64,000 nucleotides of DNA, taken from contig SFKX01000005.1 of the NCBI GenBank assembly GCA_004553625.1, positions 89,614 through 153,613 on the forward strand. Reading direction: 5' to 3'. How positions within the stretch are numbered: position 1 is the stretch's first letter; each line of letters begins with the position of its first letter. The translations under genes were made by a program, and so were the position numbers. The notes below the pieces were generated by a model. That model was not told where the DNA came from and did not search any database. It saw only the letters and a list, made by a program, of their open reading frames with translations. Positions 16,896 to 25,694 of this stretch are shown piece after piece. This DNA is from Clostridiales bacterium (GTDB lineage Bacteria > Bacillota > Clostridia > Oscillospirales > Oscillospiraceae).

Positions 16896-17570
16896 TTATT
16901 CCGCGCGGCTTCGCCCCACTGCCTCCAGGAAAAGGCGGTATACAGGAGCGATGGACCGGAAGTCCGCTGCCAGCCGTTCCGGCAGTTCCTCTGAAAACAG
17001 CAGGTCCAGGTCCGGCTCCTCATGCGTCAGGCAGGCGCTTTTGAGGTCCAGCCATTCGCGCTTTTCCGGGCTCTCATCGGGGTGCTTGCTGCGCTTGTAG
17101 CGCTCGTTCTCCAGCACGAATGCGCTCTGATTTTTGTAGGCGCGCAGGGCTTCGCGCCAGACCGGCGCGTCGGTCTGGATGAGCCCTCGCAGCTCATTCA
17201 TGGTCGCCGGCTCCGTCTTGTACCAGCCGCAGCCCCAGCGCAGCGCACGGGGCGAGAACTCGAACCAGTAGCCGGGCAGACCCTGCTGCTTCGCCCGGAG
17301 CAGTATGAGCCACATGACGTCCCTGAATATGGGCAGTTCCGGCCCCCGGCGCGTGTCGCGCCAGATGCGTGAGATGCTCTTGCCCACCTTTGGTATACAC
17401 ATTATCGCCGGGTCTATCTCCGCCATAGCCGGAGAGAGCGCCTCGACCAGCTCCGCCAGCGGCTCGACCACCAGGCGTTCGTACTCCGCCCTGTGCTCGT
17501 GGAACCAGACCCGCGAGTCCATCAGTTTGTTGCGCACCAAAAATTCCAGCGTCTCATCAGTAAAAGGCAA
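16896..17570 (-). CDS. DUF2461 family protein
   Basis: A 224-residue soluble protein. It has the DUF2461 (TIGR02453) signature: FHEHRAEYERLVVEPLAELVEAL, KSISRIWRDTRR, then GYWFEFSPRALRWGCGWY. Biochemical function is not known. Good codon continuity with the core genome. It ends at the shared terminator at 16859-16895. Confidence 0.85.
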   Translation of the reverse strand: MPFTDETLEFLVRNKLMDSRVWFHEHRAEYERLVVEPLAELVEALSPAMAEIDPAIMCIPKVGKSISRIWRDTRRGPELPIFRDVMWLILLRAKQQGLPGYWFEFSPRALRWGCGWYKTEPATMNELRGLIQTDAPVWREALRAYKNQSAFVLENERYKRSKHPDESPEKREWLDLKSACLTHEEPDLDLLFSEELPERLAADFRSIAPVYRLFLEAVGRSRAE

Positions 17571-17739
17571 AATATCCGCCTCCCTTCCGGGACATTATAG
17601 CACATGCGCGCAAGTCCGGGAACTTTTTGCGCTCTCCTGCGTCTGCGCTCATATGACATTTTTCGCCCTTTATTTGTGAGATAAAGTGTGCTAATATATA
17701 TTGGTATGTTGAAGAGAATTCCCCCACGGAGGTAAATAT

Positions 17740-18597
17740 ATGCGCAGCTTTATGAAAAAGGTGGACCTGTTCTGCTACAAGCACCCTCGGTTCGGCGTGA
17801 ACAACCTGATGCTCTATATCGTATTCGGCACGCTCGCTGTGTGGCTGCTGGGCGCCATGGATACTACCTACACCCTCGTCAACGCCCTCACCTTCAATGC
17901 GGCCGCCGTGCTCAAGGGCCAGGTGTGGAGGCTCGTGACCTTTGTCTTTATCCCACAATCGGGCGGCATATGGCTGTTTTTGTTCCTCTATTTCTACTAC
18001 TTCGTTGGCAGCACCCTGGAGCGCGAATGGGGTCCGGGCAGGTTCACGATCTATTACCTGACGGGTATGCTCATGAACATAATCTACGGCTTTGTAGTCT
18101 ACTTCGTCACCGGCATGTCCTACTCCATGAACGCAAACTACATAAACCTCTCCATGTTCTTTGCCTTTGCAACGCTTTTCCCGGACAACATGGTGCTGCT
18201 CTTCTTCATAATACCCATCAAGATGAAATGGCTCGCCATCATCGACGCACTGTACTTTGCCTACGCGATCATCTCAGACTTTGCCGGCGGGATGGGGCTC
18301 ATGAGCTTTTTGCCGCTCGTCGCGATACTCAATTACTTCCTCTTCTGCGGCGGAGAGCTGTTCTACACCGTAATGCCCCGCGGTCGGCAGCAGCGAAAGA
18401 ACACCGTGGACTTCAAGCGCGAAGTCCGGAAGATAAAATACGAGACCAAAAACAAGAACTATATGCACAAATGCGCGGTGTGCGGCAGGACTGACGCGGA
18501 CTATCCCGAGCTGGAGTTCCGTTACTGCTCGCGCTGTGCCGGCTATCACTGCTTCTGTCAGGACCATATAAACAACCACGTCCACTTCACGGAGTAA
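17740..18597 (+). CDS. Rhomboid-like membrane protein without catalytic serine, with C-terminal zinc-binding motif
   Basis: A 285-residue protein. Six to seven membrane spans (about residues 20-220) follow the rhomboid pattern, including LKGQVWRLVTFVFIP and STLEREWGPGRF. Where active rhomboids carry GxSG, this protein has NANYINLS, and no catalytic His is seen in the last span, so it is probably proteolytically dead. The C-terminal 50 residues hold CAVCGRT, YCSRCAGYHCFCQDHINNH, a compact zinc-binding arrangement. A pseudoprotease (iRhom/derlin-like) holdase role is inference. Start GGAGG + ATG 17740 is clear. Confidence 0.7.
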   Translation: MRSFMKKVDLFCYKHPRFGVNNLMLYIVFGTLAVWLLGAMDTTYTLVNALTFNAAAVLKGQVWRLVTFVFIPQSGGIWLFLFLYFYYFVGSTLEREWGPGRFTIYYLTGMLMNIIYGFVVYFVTGMSYSMNANYINLSMFFAFATLFPDNMVLLFFIIPIKMKWLAIIDALYFAYAIISDFAGGMGLMSFLPLVAILNYFLFCGGELFYTVMPRGRQQRKNTVDFKREVRKIKYETKNKNYMHKCAVCGRTDADYPELEFRYCSRCAGYHCFCQDHINNHVHFTE

Positions 18598-18652
18598 TAA
18601 TCCGGGACAGGCTGAAATAACGATATACAAATATCACGTTGGTGGTGGGAAA

Positions 18653-20443
18653 ATGGGAAGGAGAAATTCCAGCAGACGGCGCAGATACAACCCGTCGCAT
18701 GTGCGCACTGTCGTCACGAGCAGCATGATGCTGATCTGCGTGATCGTGCTCTGCCTTATCGTTGGAAAAAACATAAAGCTCAACAGGGCCGACGACACCG
18801 GCCCTGACGCAACGCCCCCCGCAGCGTCCAGCGAGAGCCCCGACCCCGGCGTCGTGCCGACGGACGAGTCCGGACAGCCGGCGGAAACGCAGGTCCCGGA
18901 GCCGACCCCGGCCCCCGAGCCTTTTGAGCCCCACGCCGTGGACTCAACTCAGCCATCCAATTTCATCTCCTATACGAACGTCATGGTAAACGACACTCTG
19001 CTTGACGGCGCCTATACGGCGGAACAGGAGATCAACTTCGGCGCTGGCTCGGAGTACTCGGCTCTGCCGGGAGTTATCACCTTCGGCGGCAACAACTATA
19101 GAGACGGCTATTCCTACGGCACTGCTAATATCACTCAAAAGAAGTTCGGCTCTCAATGGACGGCCGCCACGGGCTCTCTGGTGGCTCCTGGAGGGGTCTA
19201 CTGGTCCGGTAACGGTTGGACCGGCCAGCCTCTCATCGCAGAGTGGCCGAAGGAAACCCGCCAGATCATGAACATGTACGACTGGGCCAAGCAGCAGGAG
19301 ACGCTCGTGGAAGTCGTGTATCCGTCAATGGACGGCTATGTCTATTTCTACGAATTGCAAACCGGTAAGGCCACGCGAGACGCGCTTAATCTGGGCTACA
19401 CCTTCAAGGGTACCGGTACTCTCGACCCGAGGGGCTATCCCCTGCTGGTCGTCGGCAGCGGCTACAACAGCAACCGCGGCACGTCGCATGTTTTCATCGT
19501 GAGCCTCATAGATTTCTCGATACTCTATGAGTTCGGCGCGTCGGACAGCTTCGCGCTGCGCGCATGGCCGATGTATGACTCCGCACCGCTCATAGACGCG
19601 GAAACGGACCAGCTCATCTACTGCGGCGAGAACGGCGTGATATACATCATCACCCTAGGCACTCAGTACGACGAGTCCGCAGGTACGATCTCCGTGAACC
19701 CGACAAGGACGGTGAAGTGGCGCTATCAGAGCACACGCGGGAGCCTCTACTCCTTCTGGCTGGGCTTTGAGGATTCGCCCGTCATCTATCAGGGTCATCT
19801 GATGGTAGCGGACAACGGCGGCAACCTCATCTGCCTGGACCTGAACACGCTGGAGCTGGTCTGGGTGCAGGACACCCTGGACGACTCGAACAGTACTCCT
19901 GTCCTGGAGGTAGAGGACGGGCATCCGTATCTGTATATAAGCACGTCCTTCCACCTGGGCTGGCGCTCCAGCACCACGGCGGACGTACCGATATGGAAGA
20001 TAGACGCTGAGACGGGCGAAATAGTGTGGCAGCGGAGTTACAGCTGCTACAGCGTCGAGGACCTGTCCGGCGGCGTACAGGGCAGCATAGTATCGGGCAA
20101 GAACAACGTGTCGGACCTGATATTTGTACCTGTGGCGCGGCATCCGACTGCCGGCGGCGGCACTCTGGTCGCACTGGACAAGGCAACTGGCGAAGAGGTC
20201 TGGGCATTTGAGACGCAGGTCTACAGCTGGTGCACGCCGACGGTATTCTACGATCAGAACGGGGACGGATATATACTTTACTGCACGGCGGGTCAATATC
20301 TGTACCTTCTGGACGCCAGAACAATGGAGATCCTTGATTCGAAGAATCTGGGCGGCACAATAGAGGCGACGCCCGCGGTGTATGGCAACTATGCAGTTGT
20401 GGGTACTCGCAGCGGAACGATCTATGGAATAACGCTCACATGA
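18653..20443 (+). CDS. Membrane-anchored PQQ-like beta-propeller protein
   Basis: A 596-residue protein: a basic N-terminus, one membrane span (about residues 22-41), a Pro/Glu-rich linker (about 45-95), then repeated blades such as GNLICLDLNTLELVW, PIWKIDAETGEIVWQ, GTLVALDKATGEEVWAFE and YLYLLDARTMEILD. These are the WD-like blades of PQQ/BamB-type propellers. It is anchored with the propeller outside the cell. PQQ-enzyme residues are not apparent, so a scaffold or ligand-binding role is more likely than a dehydrogenase. It follows the rhomboid-like gene closely and may share its transcript. Confidence 0.78.
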   Translation: MGRRNSSRRRRYNPSHVRTVVTSSMMLICVIVLCLIVGKNIKLNRADDTGPDATPPAASSESPDPGVVPTDESGQPAETQVPEPTPAPEPFEPHAVDSTQPSNFISYTNVMVNDTLLDGAYTAEQEINFGAGSEYSALPGVITFGGNNYRDGYSYGTANITQKKFGSQWTAATGSLVAPGGVYWSGNGWTGQPLIAEWPKETRQIMNMYDWAKQQETLVEVVYPSMDGYVYFYELQTGKATRDALNLGYTFKGTGTLDPRGYPLLVVGSGYNSNRGTSHVFIVSLIDFSILYEFGASDSFALRAWPMYDSAPLIDAETDQLIYCGENGVIYIITLGTQYDESAGTISVNPTRTVKWRYQSTRGSLYSFWLGFEDSPVIYQGHLMVADNGGNLICLDLNTLELVWVQDTLDDSNSTPVLEVEDGHPYLYISTSFHLGWRSSTTADVPIWKIDAETGEIVWQRSYSCYSVEDLSGGVQGSIVSGKNNVSDLIFVPVARHPTAGGGTLVALDKATGEEVWAFETQVYSWCTPTVFYDQNGDGYILYCTAGQYLYLLDARTMEILDSKNLGGTIEATPAVYGNYAVVGTRSGTIYGITLT

Positions 20444-20474
20444 CAAATAAAAGCGCGGCGGGAGAAAAAAGTTC

Positions 20475-20503
20475 TTGCAATCCCCGCCGCGCTGTGCTAT
20501 TAT
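20475..20503 (+). promoter_or_regulatory. Predicted promoter of tRNA-Pro(GGG)
   Basis: TTGCAA (20475-20480), a 17-bp spacer and TATTAT (20498-20503). Confidence 0.65.
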
Positions 20504-20517
20504 AACAAGGCTGATAA

Positions 20518-20593
20518 CCGGGTGTGGCGCAGATGGTAGCGCGCTTGAATGGGGTTCAAGAGGCCGCTGGTTCAAATCCAGTCACTCGGACCA
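20518..20593 (+). tRNA. tRNA-Pro(GGG), integration site of the element
   Basis: Acceptor stem CCGGGTG/CACTCGG, anticodon stem CTTGA/TCAAG with loop ATGGGGT (anticodon GGG), GGTTCAAATCC T-loop and CCA (20591-20593). The part from 20549 to the 3' end is repeated exactly at 46156-46205; the element reconstitutes the tRNA at its left end. Confidence 0.93.
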
Positions 20594-20598
20594 TAAAA
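20549..20598 (+). repeat. attL: left copy of the 50-bp direct repeat
   Basis: Identical over 50 bases to 46156-46205. It covers the anticodon loop to the 3' end of tRNA-Pro plus five bases. The integrase gene lies just inside it. Confidence 0.93.
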
Positions 20599-20636
20599 AG
20601 TCCTGAAATCGTGAGATTTCAGGACTTTTTCTTTAT
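20598..20636. terminator. Terminator after tRNA-Pro(GGG)
   Basis: AAGTCCTGAAATC / GATTTCAGGACTT stem with flanking A- and T-runs. A close copy lies at about 56088-56127. Confidence 0.8.
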
Positions 20637-20669
20637 CTTCATCCCAAAATCTATCGTTTTGCAAGCTTC

Positions 20670-20701
20670 GTACCAGAATGCGTACCAGAACTGTACCAGA
20701 A
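20670..20701 (+). repeat. Three GTACCAGAA direct repeats (left integrase arm sites)
   Basis: GTACCAGAA at 20670, 20682 and 20693, spaced 12 and 11 bp, between attL and the integrase stop codon. Two further copies with 12-bp spacing lie at 46022 and 46034, inside the right end. This is the usual layout of arm-type sites for tyrosine integrases. Confidence 0.75.
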
Positions 20702-20738
20702 TTGCGTTTGAAAGTAATGGACTTATTGCGACGATTTG

Positions 20739-21839
20739 CTACGCCCCGATCAGCTTTGCAAGGCTTTCCACGGCGGTGGCTTTTACGCCGTCCTGGACGT
20801 GGAGATAGTGCTCTGTCATGTCCACATTTGCGTGCCCGGCAAGGGACTGTATCGTCTCCATGGGGACGCCCTGGGCCTGCAGCTGACTTACGAAGGTGTG
20901 CCGGCATGAGTGCGGCGTGAGCGGCCTGACGCCCGGGACCGACTTCAGCGCGGCGGCAAACTTGTCGCGGAAATGCGTCGGGTTGCAGGGCTTGTCCACG
21001 CCTTTGCCGGTCCAGAGATAGGGCGTGCAGTACTCGCGCAGGCCGGCCACCATGCCGCGATATGCCTTGGGTATAGGTACATCCCGGACGCTGCTGGCGC
21101 TCTTCGTGTCGCCTACGAACACCGTGCCCTTGACCTGCTTCACCGCTTGGCGGATATGTACGCACGAGCCGTCGGGCTCGATGTGCCCGGCCTCCAGCGC
21201 GAGCAGCTCCTGGGAACGCATCCCCGTGAGGAGCAGCAGCCTTATGCTGTCGCCCGTCTTGTCGTGCGGCAGGTACTTGAACAGCTTTCGGACTTCTTCC
21301 GCTGTGAAGGAGTCCTTTTTGCTTTTCCGGGGCGCGTGCCGCGTCTTGTCCGCGAGCTCGACCGGGTTCTTGAGGATGAGGTCGTTTGCCTGGGCCTTGC
21401 GCATGATCTGGAACATCATGCCCCGGCACTTGGACGCCTGCGACTGGTGCGTGCCGTCCTTCGTCATCTCGCGCAGGAAGGCCTCGACATCCGAGGCGCG
21501 TATGCTCCTCAGCGGCTTTGAGCCAAAGGCCTTGTTAAGGATCTTGAGCGTGTAGCCGTAGCTCTCATAGGTCGTGGGTGAGACCTGATCCTTGTATCCC
21601 TCATACCACGACTGAGCCCACTCGCCGAACTTCAGCTCCTTCTTCGTCATGTCGAGACCCGCTTCGACCGCAGCCCGGTAATCCCTGACTTTCTGTAATA
21701 CTTCCTTTCGTGTTCTGGCATAGAAGCTCTTGTATTCTCTCTTTCCGTTGGGCTGAAAGCCCGTCATGATCATACACTCCCAGAGACCGCTGCTGCGCTT
21801 GCGCAGGGCGCCCTCACCGTTGGAGCGTTTTCCCGGCAT
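20739..21839 (-). CDS. int: Tyrosine site-specific integrase
   Basis: A 366-residue tyrosine recombinase. It has an N-terminal arm-binding region, a SAM-like core-binding domain (about 65-150) and a catalytic domain with Arg in LLLLTGMRSQELLAL, HSCRHTFVSQ (HxxR) and the final LAGHANVDMTEHYLH (H...Y nucleophile). It catalyses integration into and excision from tRNA-Pro(GGG). It is oriented toward the adjacent attL, as is usual for tRNA-targeting elements, and full length, so the element may still be mobile. Confidence 0.93.
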   Translation of the reverse strand: MPGKRSNGEGALRKRSSGLWECMIMTGFQPNGKREYKSFYARTRKEVLQKVRDYRAAVEAGLDMTKKELKFGEWAQSWYEGYKDQVSPTTYESYGYTLKILNKAFGSKPLRSIRASDVEAFLREMTKDGTHQSQASKCRGMMFQIMRKAQANDLILKNPVELADKTRHAPRKSKKDSFTAEEVRKLFKYLPHDKTGDSIRLLLLTGMRSQELLALEAGHIEPDGSCVHIRQAVKQVKGTVFVGDTKSASSVRDVPIPKAYRGMVAGLREYCTPYLWTGKGVDKPCNPTHFRDKFAAALKSVPGVRPLTPHSCRHTFVSQLQAQGVPMETIQSLAGHANVDMTEHYLHVQDGVKATAVESLAKLIGA

Positions 21840-21891
21840 AGAACTCCTCCTTTATTCTTTTTTTATTATAAGAAAAGGCCGAGCCGCTTGC

Positions 21892-22752
21892 TCACTCGTC
21901 CTCATCTTCCAATAAGGCTTGCCTTAAATCATCGACCTCCTGCTGGAACTCTTCGTCCGTTCGAGTGTCATGTTCCCACACGCGCTCGTGATACTGGTCC
22001 TTAAATAGGGGGTTGTAGACATTCCCGTGTATAAACATGTGGTATTCAACGCCTGTTTCAGGGTCGCTGATAGGAAAGTCACGTACTATTTCTTTCAAAA
22101 GTTCACTGGCTCGCTGCAGATATACCTCAACCACTTCGTTTAAAGGCATACTTCCTTCTCCGATGGTGTAGAGCATCATGCGATATCCCTCAATCTCAAG
22201 GTCGCTTCGCTGTTCAACTGAACTCCCGTACTCTTCTTTCCAGCGGGCTGCTCCGATTTTCATCTGGTAAGCGTCACTTATCATTTGCATCATTCTGTTG
22301 AAGCGGTCATCTTCAACCAACAGATTGAAGGAGCCCTTTGGAGAAAACGGCAATTCGACATGTGTGCTTTTATCGCGTACCTTGAACAGGTCGAGTTCGT
22401 TGAGCTTTTGTGCCGCCTTCTCCGAGTATCCCATCTCCTCGACCGTAAGCCTCTCGTTCTCCGGCCTGCGGTAGTCGGTCTGGCAGAGCAGATAGTCACA
22501 GCTCACGCCGAAAATATCGCACAGGCCCACGATATTCTTCGCATCCGGCACCGTGTCGCCTGTCTCGTACAGACTGATCGTGGACTTGGAGCACTTGAGT
22601 ATATCTGCAAGCTTCTGCTGCGTCAGTCCCTTTTCCTGCCGCAGCTGCGCCAGCCGTTTGGCGAAAGGACAGTTGCGATTTGCCTCCACGCGGTTCTCTA
22701 TGCCGTATTCCTTCGCCTCTTTTGGCGTGACCGGAAAAATTGGTACTTTCAT
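21892..22752 (-). CDS. XRE-family repressor of the element
   Basis: A 286-residue protein. The HTH_3 domain is at residues 30-90 (AKRLAQLRQEKGLTQQKLAD, then CSKSTISLYETGDTVPD), followed by a helical, acidic C-terminal half of unknown fold. It lies between the integrase and the divergently transcribed excisionase-like gene, the normal place of a master repressor. The intergenic region (22753-22895) holds a strong forward promoter inside an inverted repeat that may be its operator. No peptidase (LexA/ImmA) motif is visible, so the inducing signal is unknown. Confidence 0.85.
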   Translation of the reverse strand: MKVPIFPVTPKEAKEYGIENRVEANRNCPFAKRLAQLRQEKGLTQQKLADILKCSKSTISLYETGDTVPDAKNIVGLCDIFGVSCDYLLCQTDYRRPENERLTVEEMGYSEKAAQKLNELDLFKVRDKSTHVELPFSPKGSFNLLVEDDRFNRMMQMISDAYQMKIGAARWKEEYGSSVEQRSDLEIEGYRMMLYTIGEGSMPLNEVVEVYLQRASELLKEIVRDFPISDPETGVEYHMFIHGNVYNPLFKDQYHERVWEHDTRTDEEFQQEVDDLRQALLEDEDE

Positions 22753-22810
22753 CGGTGTACCTCCAATCTGGTATGAAATATTGAATTATATCAAATGTCG
22801 AACGGTTATT

Positions 22811-22853
22811 CTTGACAGATATGATATTATCACCATATAATAGCGTTGTCAAG
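22811..22853 (+). promoter_or_regulatory. Promoter and operator-like inverted repeat for the xis/rep transcript
   Basis: TTGACA at 22812-22817 and TATAAT at 22836-22841 (18-bp spacer). CTTGACA (22811-22817) and TGTCAAG (22847-22853) form an inverted repeat enclosing the -10 box, a plausible repressor site. Confidence 0.7.
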
Positions 22854-22895
22854 AAAAATGTATCTTGGCAATATTTTTTAAAAGGGGAAATGTCA

Positions 22896-23105
22896 ATGAG
22901 AAGAGAAGCCTATGAAAGTCTGCCCGATATCCTGAACGCCGGGATGCTGGCTGAAGCGCTGGGAATCTCCAGAGCCGGGGCGTATCAGCTGCTCAATTCC
23001 GCGGACTTCCCGACGCTGCAGATCGGGAAGCGTAAGCTGGTGCCGAAGGACAAGCTGATAGCCTGGATAGACAGGCACACGGGAGGTGATGCCTTTGCTT
23101 GCTGA
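22896..23105 (+). CDS. Excisionase-like / MerR-type helix-turn-helix protein
   Basis: A 69-residue protein with a winged HTH of the excisionase (HTH_17) type: LAEALGISRAGAYQLLNS, then FPTLQIGKRKLVPKDKLIAWI. Such proteins direct integrase to excision or recruit replication proteins. AAAGGGG lies 7-8 bases before ATG 22896; ATG 22890 is too near the ribosome site. The 3' end overlaps the ATPase gene start, indicating translational coupling. Confidence 0.85.
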   Translation: MRREAYESLPDILNAGMLAEALGISRAGAYQLLNSADFPTLQIGKRKLVPKDKLIAWIDRHTGGDAFAC

Positions 23106-24246
23106 GCAGGTGATAAAAGAAAACGCTGCCCCTTCGGCATCTGTTGGCGCAGATGCGGGACAGCCGCTTTCAAATATTCGCAACAACAATATATCAAATC
23201 CCAGCGCCGAAAGCAACGAAAATCTGCAGGAACTATGTAGAAAATTACGTCGGATGAATGACCCGGCGTATCTGCCGACGGTCACGATGGCTGAACTCTA
23301 CGACACAGTATACGAGAGCAAACCACCGGTCATTGAGGGTCTGCTCCAAAACGGAACTTACATATTTGCAGGTGCACCGAAGGTCGGTAAGTCCTTCCTC
23401 ATGGCACAGCTTGCCTATCACGTCGCCACCGGGCAACAGCTTTGGGGCTTCAAAGTCCACCAGGGCACGGTGCTTTACCTCGCGCTCGAGGACGGATACG
23501 AGAGGCTGCAAAGGCGAATGTACCGTATGTTTGGCGTGGAGGGTGTGGAGAAACTGCACTTTGCCATAAGCGCGAAGCAGCTCGGAAACGGCCTCGACGC
23601 GCAGCTCGAAAAGTTCGTGCGCGAGCACCCGGATACGCGGCTCATCATCATCGACACACTGCAAAAGGTGCGCGAGCTGAGCGGCGAGGCGTACAGCTAT
23701 CGGGACGACTATCAGATCATCGGACAGCTAAAACAGTTCTCGGACAAGTTCGGGCTGTGTATGCTCATCGTCCACCACACGCGCAAGTCTGCGGCAAGCG
23801 ACGAGTTCGACAGAATCTCCGGCACGACGGGCATCTACGGCTGCGCCGACGGCGCGTTCGTGCTGAGCAAGGAGAACCGCACGGATAACGCGGCCACGCT
23901 CAGCGTCTCCGGCCGCGACCAACCCGACCAGCGCATCCACCTTGTGCGCGACGAGGAGCGGCTGCTCTGGTGCTTTGACCACGCGGACAAGGAGCCCTAC
24001 CACGAGCCGCCAGACCCGCTGCTGGAGAAGGTGGCGGCGCTCGTGACGGAGGAGAGCCCGACATGGACAGGCAGCGCGACGGAGCTGCGAGATGAACTGG
24101 GCATTGACATGAAACCGAACGCCCTGGCGATGCGGCTCAATGTCCGCGCCGGGAAGCTGCTGAGCGACTTCAAAGTGCGCTACGAAAACACCCGCACGCA
24201 CTCAGGAAGAACGATCACGCTGACGAAATCTGACCCAAAGGCGTGA
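23089..24246 (+). CDS. RepA-like AAA ATPase/helicase
   Basis: About 385 residues with a RecA-fold ATPase domain. Walker A is AGAPKVGKSF (about residue 97), followed by LYLALEDGYERLQRRMYR, Walker B LIIIDTLQKVRE and the sensor-like LIVHHTRKS. This is the AAA_25/RepA hexameric-helicase family of plasmids and integrated elements. The C-terminal 90 residues resemble a winged-helix domain. GGGAGG overlaps the start; ATG 23089 or TTG 23095 could initiate. It is the likely replication initiator or helicase of the excised element and is followed directly by repeat arrays. Confidence 0.85.
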   Translation: MPLLAEQVIKENAAPSASVGADAGQPLSNIRNNNISNPSAESNENLQELCRKLRRMNDPAYLPTVTMAELYDTVYESKPPVIEGLLQNGTYIFAGAPKVGKSFLMAQLAYHVATGQQLWGFKVHQGTVLYLALEDGYERLQRRMYRMFGVEGVEKLHFAISAKQLGNGLDAQLEKFVREHPDTRLIIIDTLQKVRELSGEAYSYRDDYQIIGQLKQFSDKFGLCMLIVHHTRKSAASDEFDRISGTTGIYGCADGAFVLSKENRTDNAATLSVSGRDQPDQRIHLVRDEERLLWCFDHADKEPYHEPPDPLLEKVAALVTEESPTWTGSATELRDELGIDMKPNALAMRLNVRAGKLLSDFKVRYENTRTHSGRTITLTKSDPKA

Positions 24247-24325
24247 CGACCGCGACGGCTGTGACGGCTAAGAAAAGAGCGGCGCTGTTTTAAAAACATC
24301 GTCACGGTCGTCACGGCTGTCACGG
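24243..24325. repeat. Two arrays of 9-bp repeats, possible iteron-type origin
   Basis: A first array (GTGACGACC, GCGACGGCT, GTGACGGCT; 24243-24269) and a second array (GTCACGG at 24301, 24310 and 24319) each have a 9-bp period. The second, read on the other strand, matches the first over CGTGACGACCG. They flank an A/T-richer centre (TTTTAAAAAC) and lie directly after the RepA-like gene. Confidence 0.55.
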
Positions 24326-24358
24326 AAAACCAAGCATACGCAAGTATGCGCCGCCAAA

Positions 24359-24391
24359 AAACACTCCCGGCTGCAGAGCCGGGAGTGTTTG
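24359..24391. terminator. Hairpin terminator between RepA-like and lipoprotein genes
   Basis: ACACTCCCGGCT / AGCCGGGAGTGT stem, preceded by an A-run and followed by TT, separating converging transcripts. Confidence 0.65.
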
Positions 24392-24429
24392 AGTTTCGGG
24401 AGTGTCCGGACGCTCCCATTGCTTGCACA

Positions 24430-25650
24430 TTATCCTTCGATCAGCGTCAGGGTGCAGGCTGTTGTGCTTTGGGACATGAACGGCAGGCATATGCCGGTTT
24501 CGCCTTTGGCTATCAGCAGCTCTGTGCCGCTGGGGCTGATGAGCATGGGGTAGGTCTCCTCCAGATATATCGGGTCAGCTGTTTCGTCGTAATTTTGGCC
24601 GCCCACAAGGGATATGTCGAGGGTCACGTAGCTCGGCCCGTCAAGGACGGTCTCGATCGTCCAGTATCCGAACCAGCTCTCATCAGCGTAATCGGAATCG
24701 TTGTAGAACCAATCGAGTTCGACCATTCCGCCTGTTTCATCTTCCTGATAGAACCGCAGGCTGAAGTACGCAGGGAGGTCTGTATCCCATGCCGTCGTTT
24801 CAACGAACCAGCCCATGCCCCAGTCCTCGGAGCCGGCAAGCCCGAGCGCCGTCATGCCCCCCCAGCCTTCAGCAAACCAGGGCGCAAGGTCAAGCGGGGC
24901 GTTCATCCATCCGTATTCCGTAAAGTCGAACGCAAGGTAGTCTCCATCCTCCGATAGACACGGGGCAAGACGGCTCATCGCGTCGAGCGACGGCCACCAT
25001 TCACAGGTGTTCCCGCTGCTGTCGGTTATCAAAACCTGCGTATCTGCCTCGTAGGCTACGCCGTCGAGATTTGCAAACAGTAGCACCGGCTCACCGGCCT
25101 CCGAGCGATAGAGGACGTTGGACACCTCGAAGGCGCATGTATTCTTGTTCCACTCCATGCGGTTTATTGAAACCGACGCGTTTTCATCTACCGGCACGAT
25201 GCAGTACAGATGTCCCGCGCCGCCGACTATGTGCTCCGCATCTATCTCGGCAATAAACGGGTATTCCAGCAGCATCGCTTCGTTCTCTTCCCACATCCAT
25301 TCAGGGAAGCCCGCCTCGAAGCCCTCCTCAAAAAGCCCGCCTACATAGTCGAGATACGCCGCGCCGAACATCGTCTGCGGGAAATCTATCCTGTCGCGCA
25401 GCCACATCAGGGAGTTTTGAGCCTCTTCCGAGAACACGGTCTGTTCCGGCGGCTCGGGTGTCGGCTCGGGCTGCTTTTCCGGCGGCTCACTGTCATTTCT
25501 CGTGGGCAATGCGTATTTGCCGCCGCTTCCGCCGGTGCTTGCTGTCGGCTCGTCGGTTTCGGTCTGCTGCGTTTGCGCGCAGGCGCCAAGAGCCAGCAGC
25601 AGGGCCAGCGCCAGCAAAAGCGCGGCCGCTCGTTTTGACGTAGTTCTCAT
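24430..25650 (-). CDS. Secreted lipoprotein of the element's cargo, unknown function
   Basis: A 406-residue lipoprotein. The signal peptide ends LLLALGACAQ (Cys at about residue 24), followed by a Pro/Glu-rich linker (30-75) and a Trp/Asp/Glu-rich extracellular domain of about 320 residues. No family is recognised. It is the last gene of the cargo and has its own promoter (25695-25724) preceded by the palindrome shared with the 44.7-kb operon, so it is a probable output of the two-component system encoded directly upstream. It may serve as a sensor accessory or envelope-protective lipoprotein (inference). Confidence 0.7.
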   Translation of the reverse strand: MRTTSKRAAALLLALALLLALGACAQTQQTETDEPTASTGGSGGKYALPTRNDSEPPEKQPEPTPEPPEQTVFSEEAQNSLMWLRDRIDFPQTMFGAAYLDYVGGLFEEGFEAGFPEWMWEENEAMLLEYPFIAEIDAEHIVGGAGHLYCIVPVDENASVSINRMEWNKNTCAFEVSNVLYRSEAGEPVLLFANLDGVAYEADTQVLITDSSGNTCEWWPSLDAMSRLAPCLSEDGDYLAFDFTEYGWMNAPLDLAPWFAEGWGGMTALGLAGSEDWGMGWFVETTAWDTDLPAYFSLRFYQEDETGGMVELDWFYNDSDYADESWFGYWTIETVLDGPSYVTLDISLVGGQNYDETADPIYLEETYPMLISPSGTELLIAKGETGICLPFMSQSTTACTLTLIEG

Positions 25651-25694
25651 AAGCGCTCCTTTCCGGTCTCCCGCTCCGGGCGAGACCGCCGCGG

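Noticed and set aside
24301-24325. CRISPR-like repeats (GTCACGG x3)
   Set aside because: Period is 9 bp with no spacers; better explained as iteron-like repeats after the RepA gene. No CRISPR array or cas gene is visible in the window.
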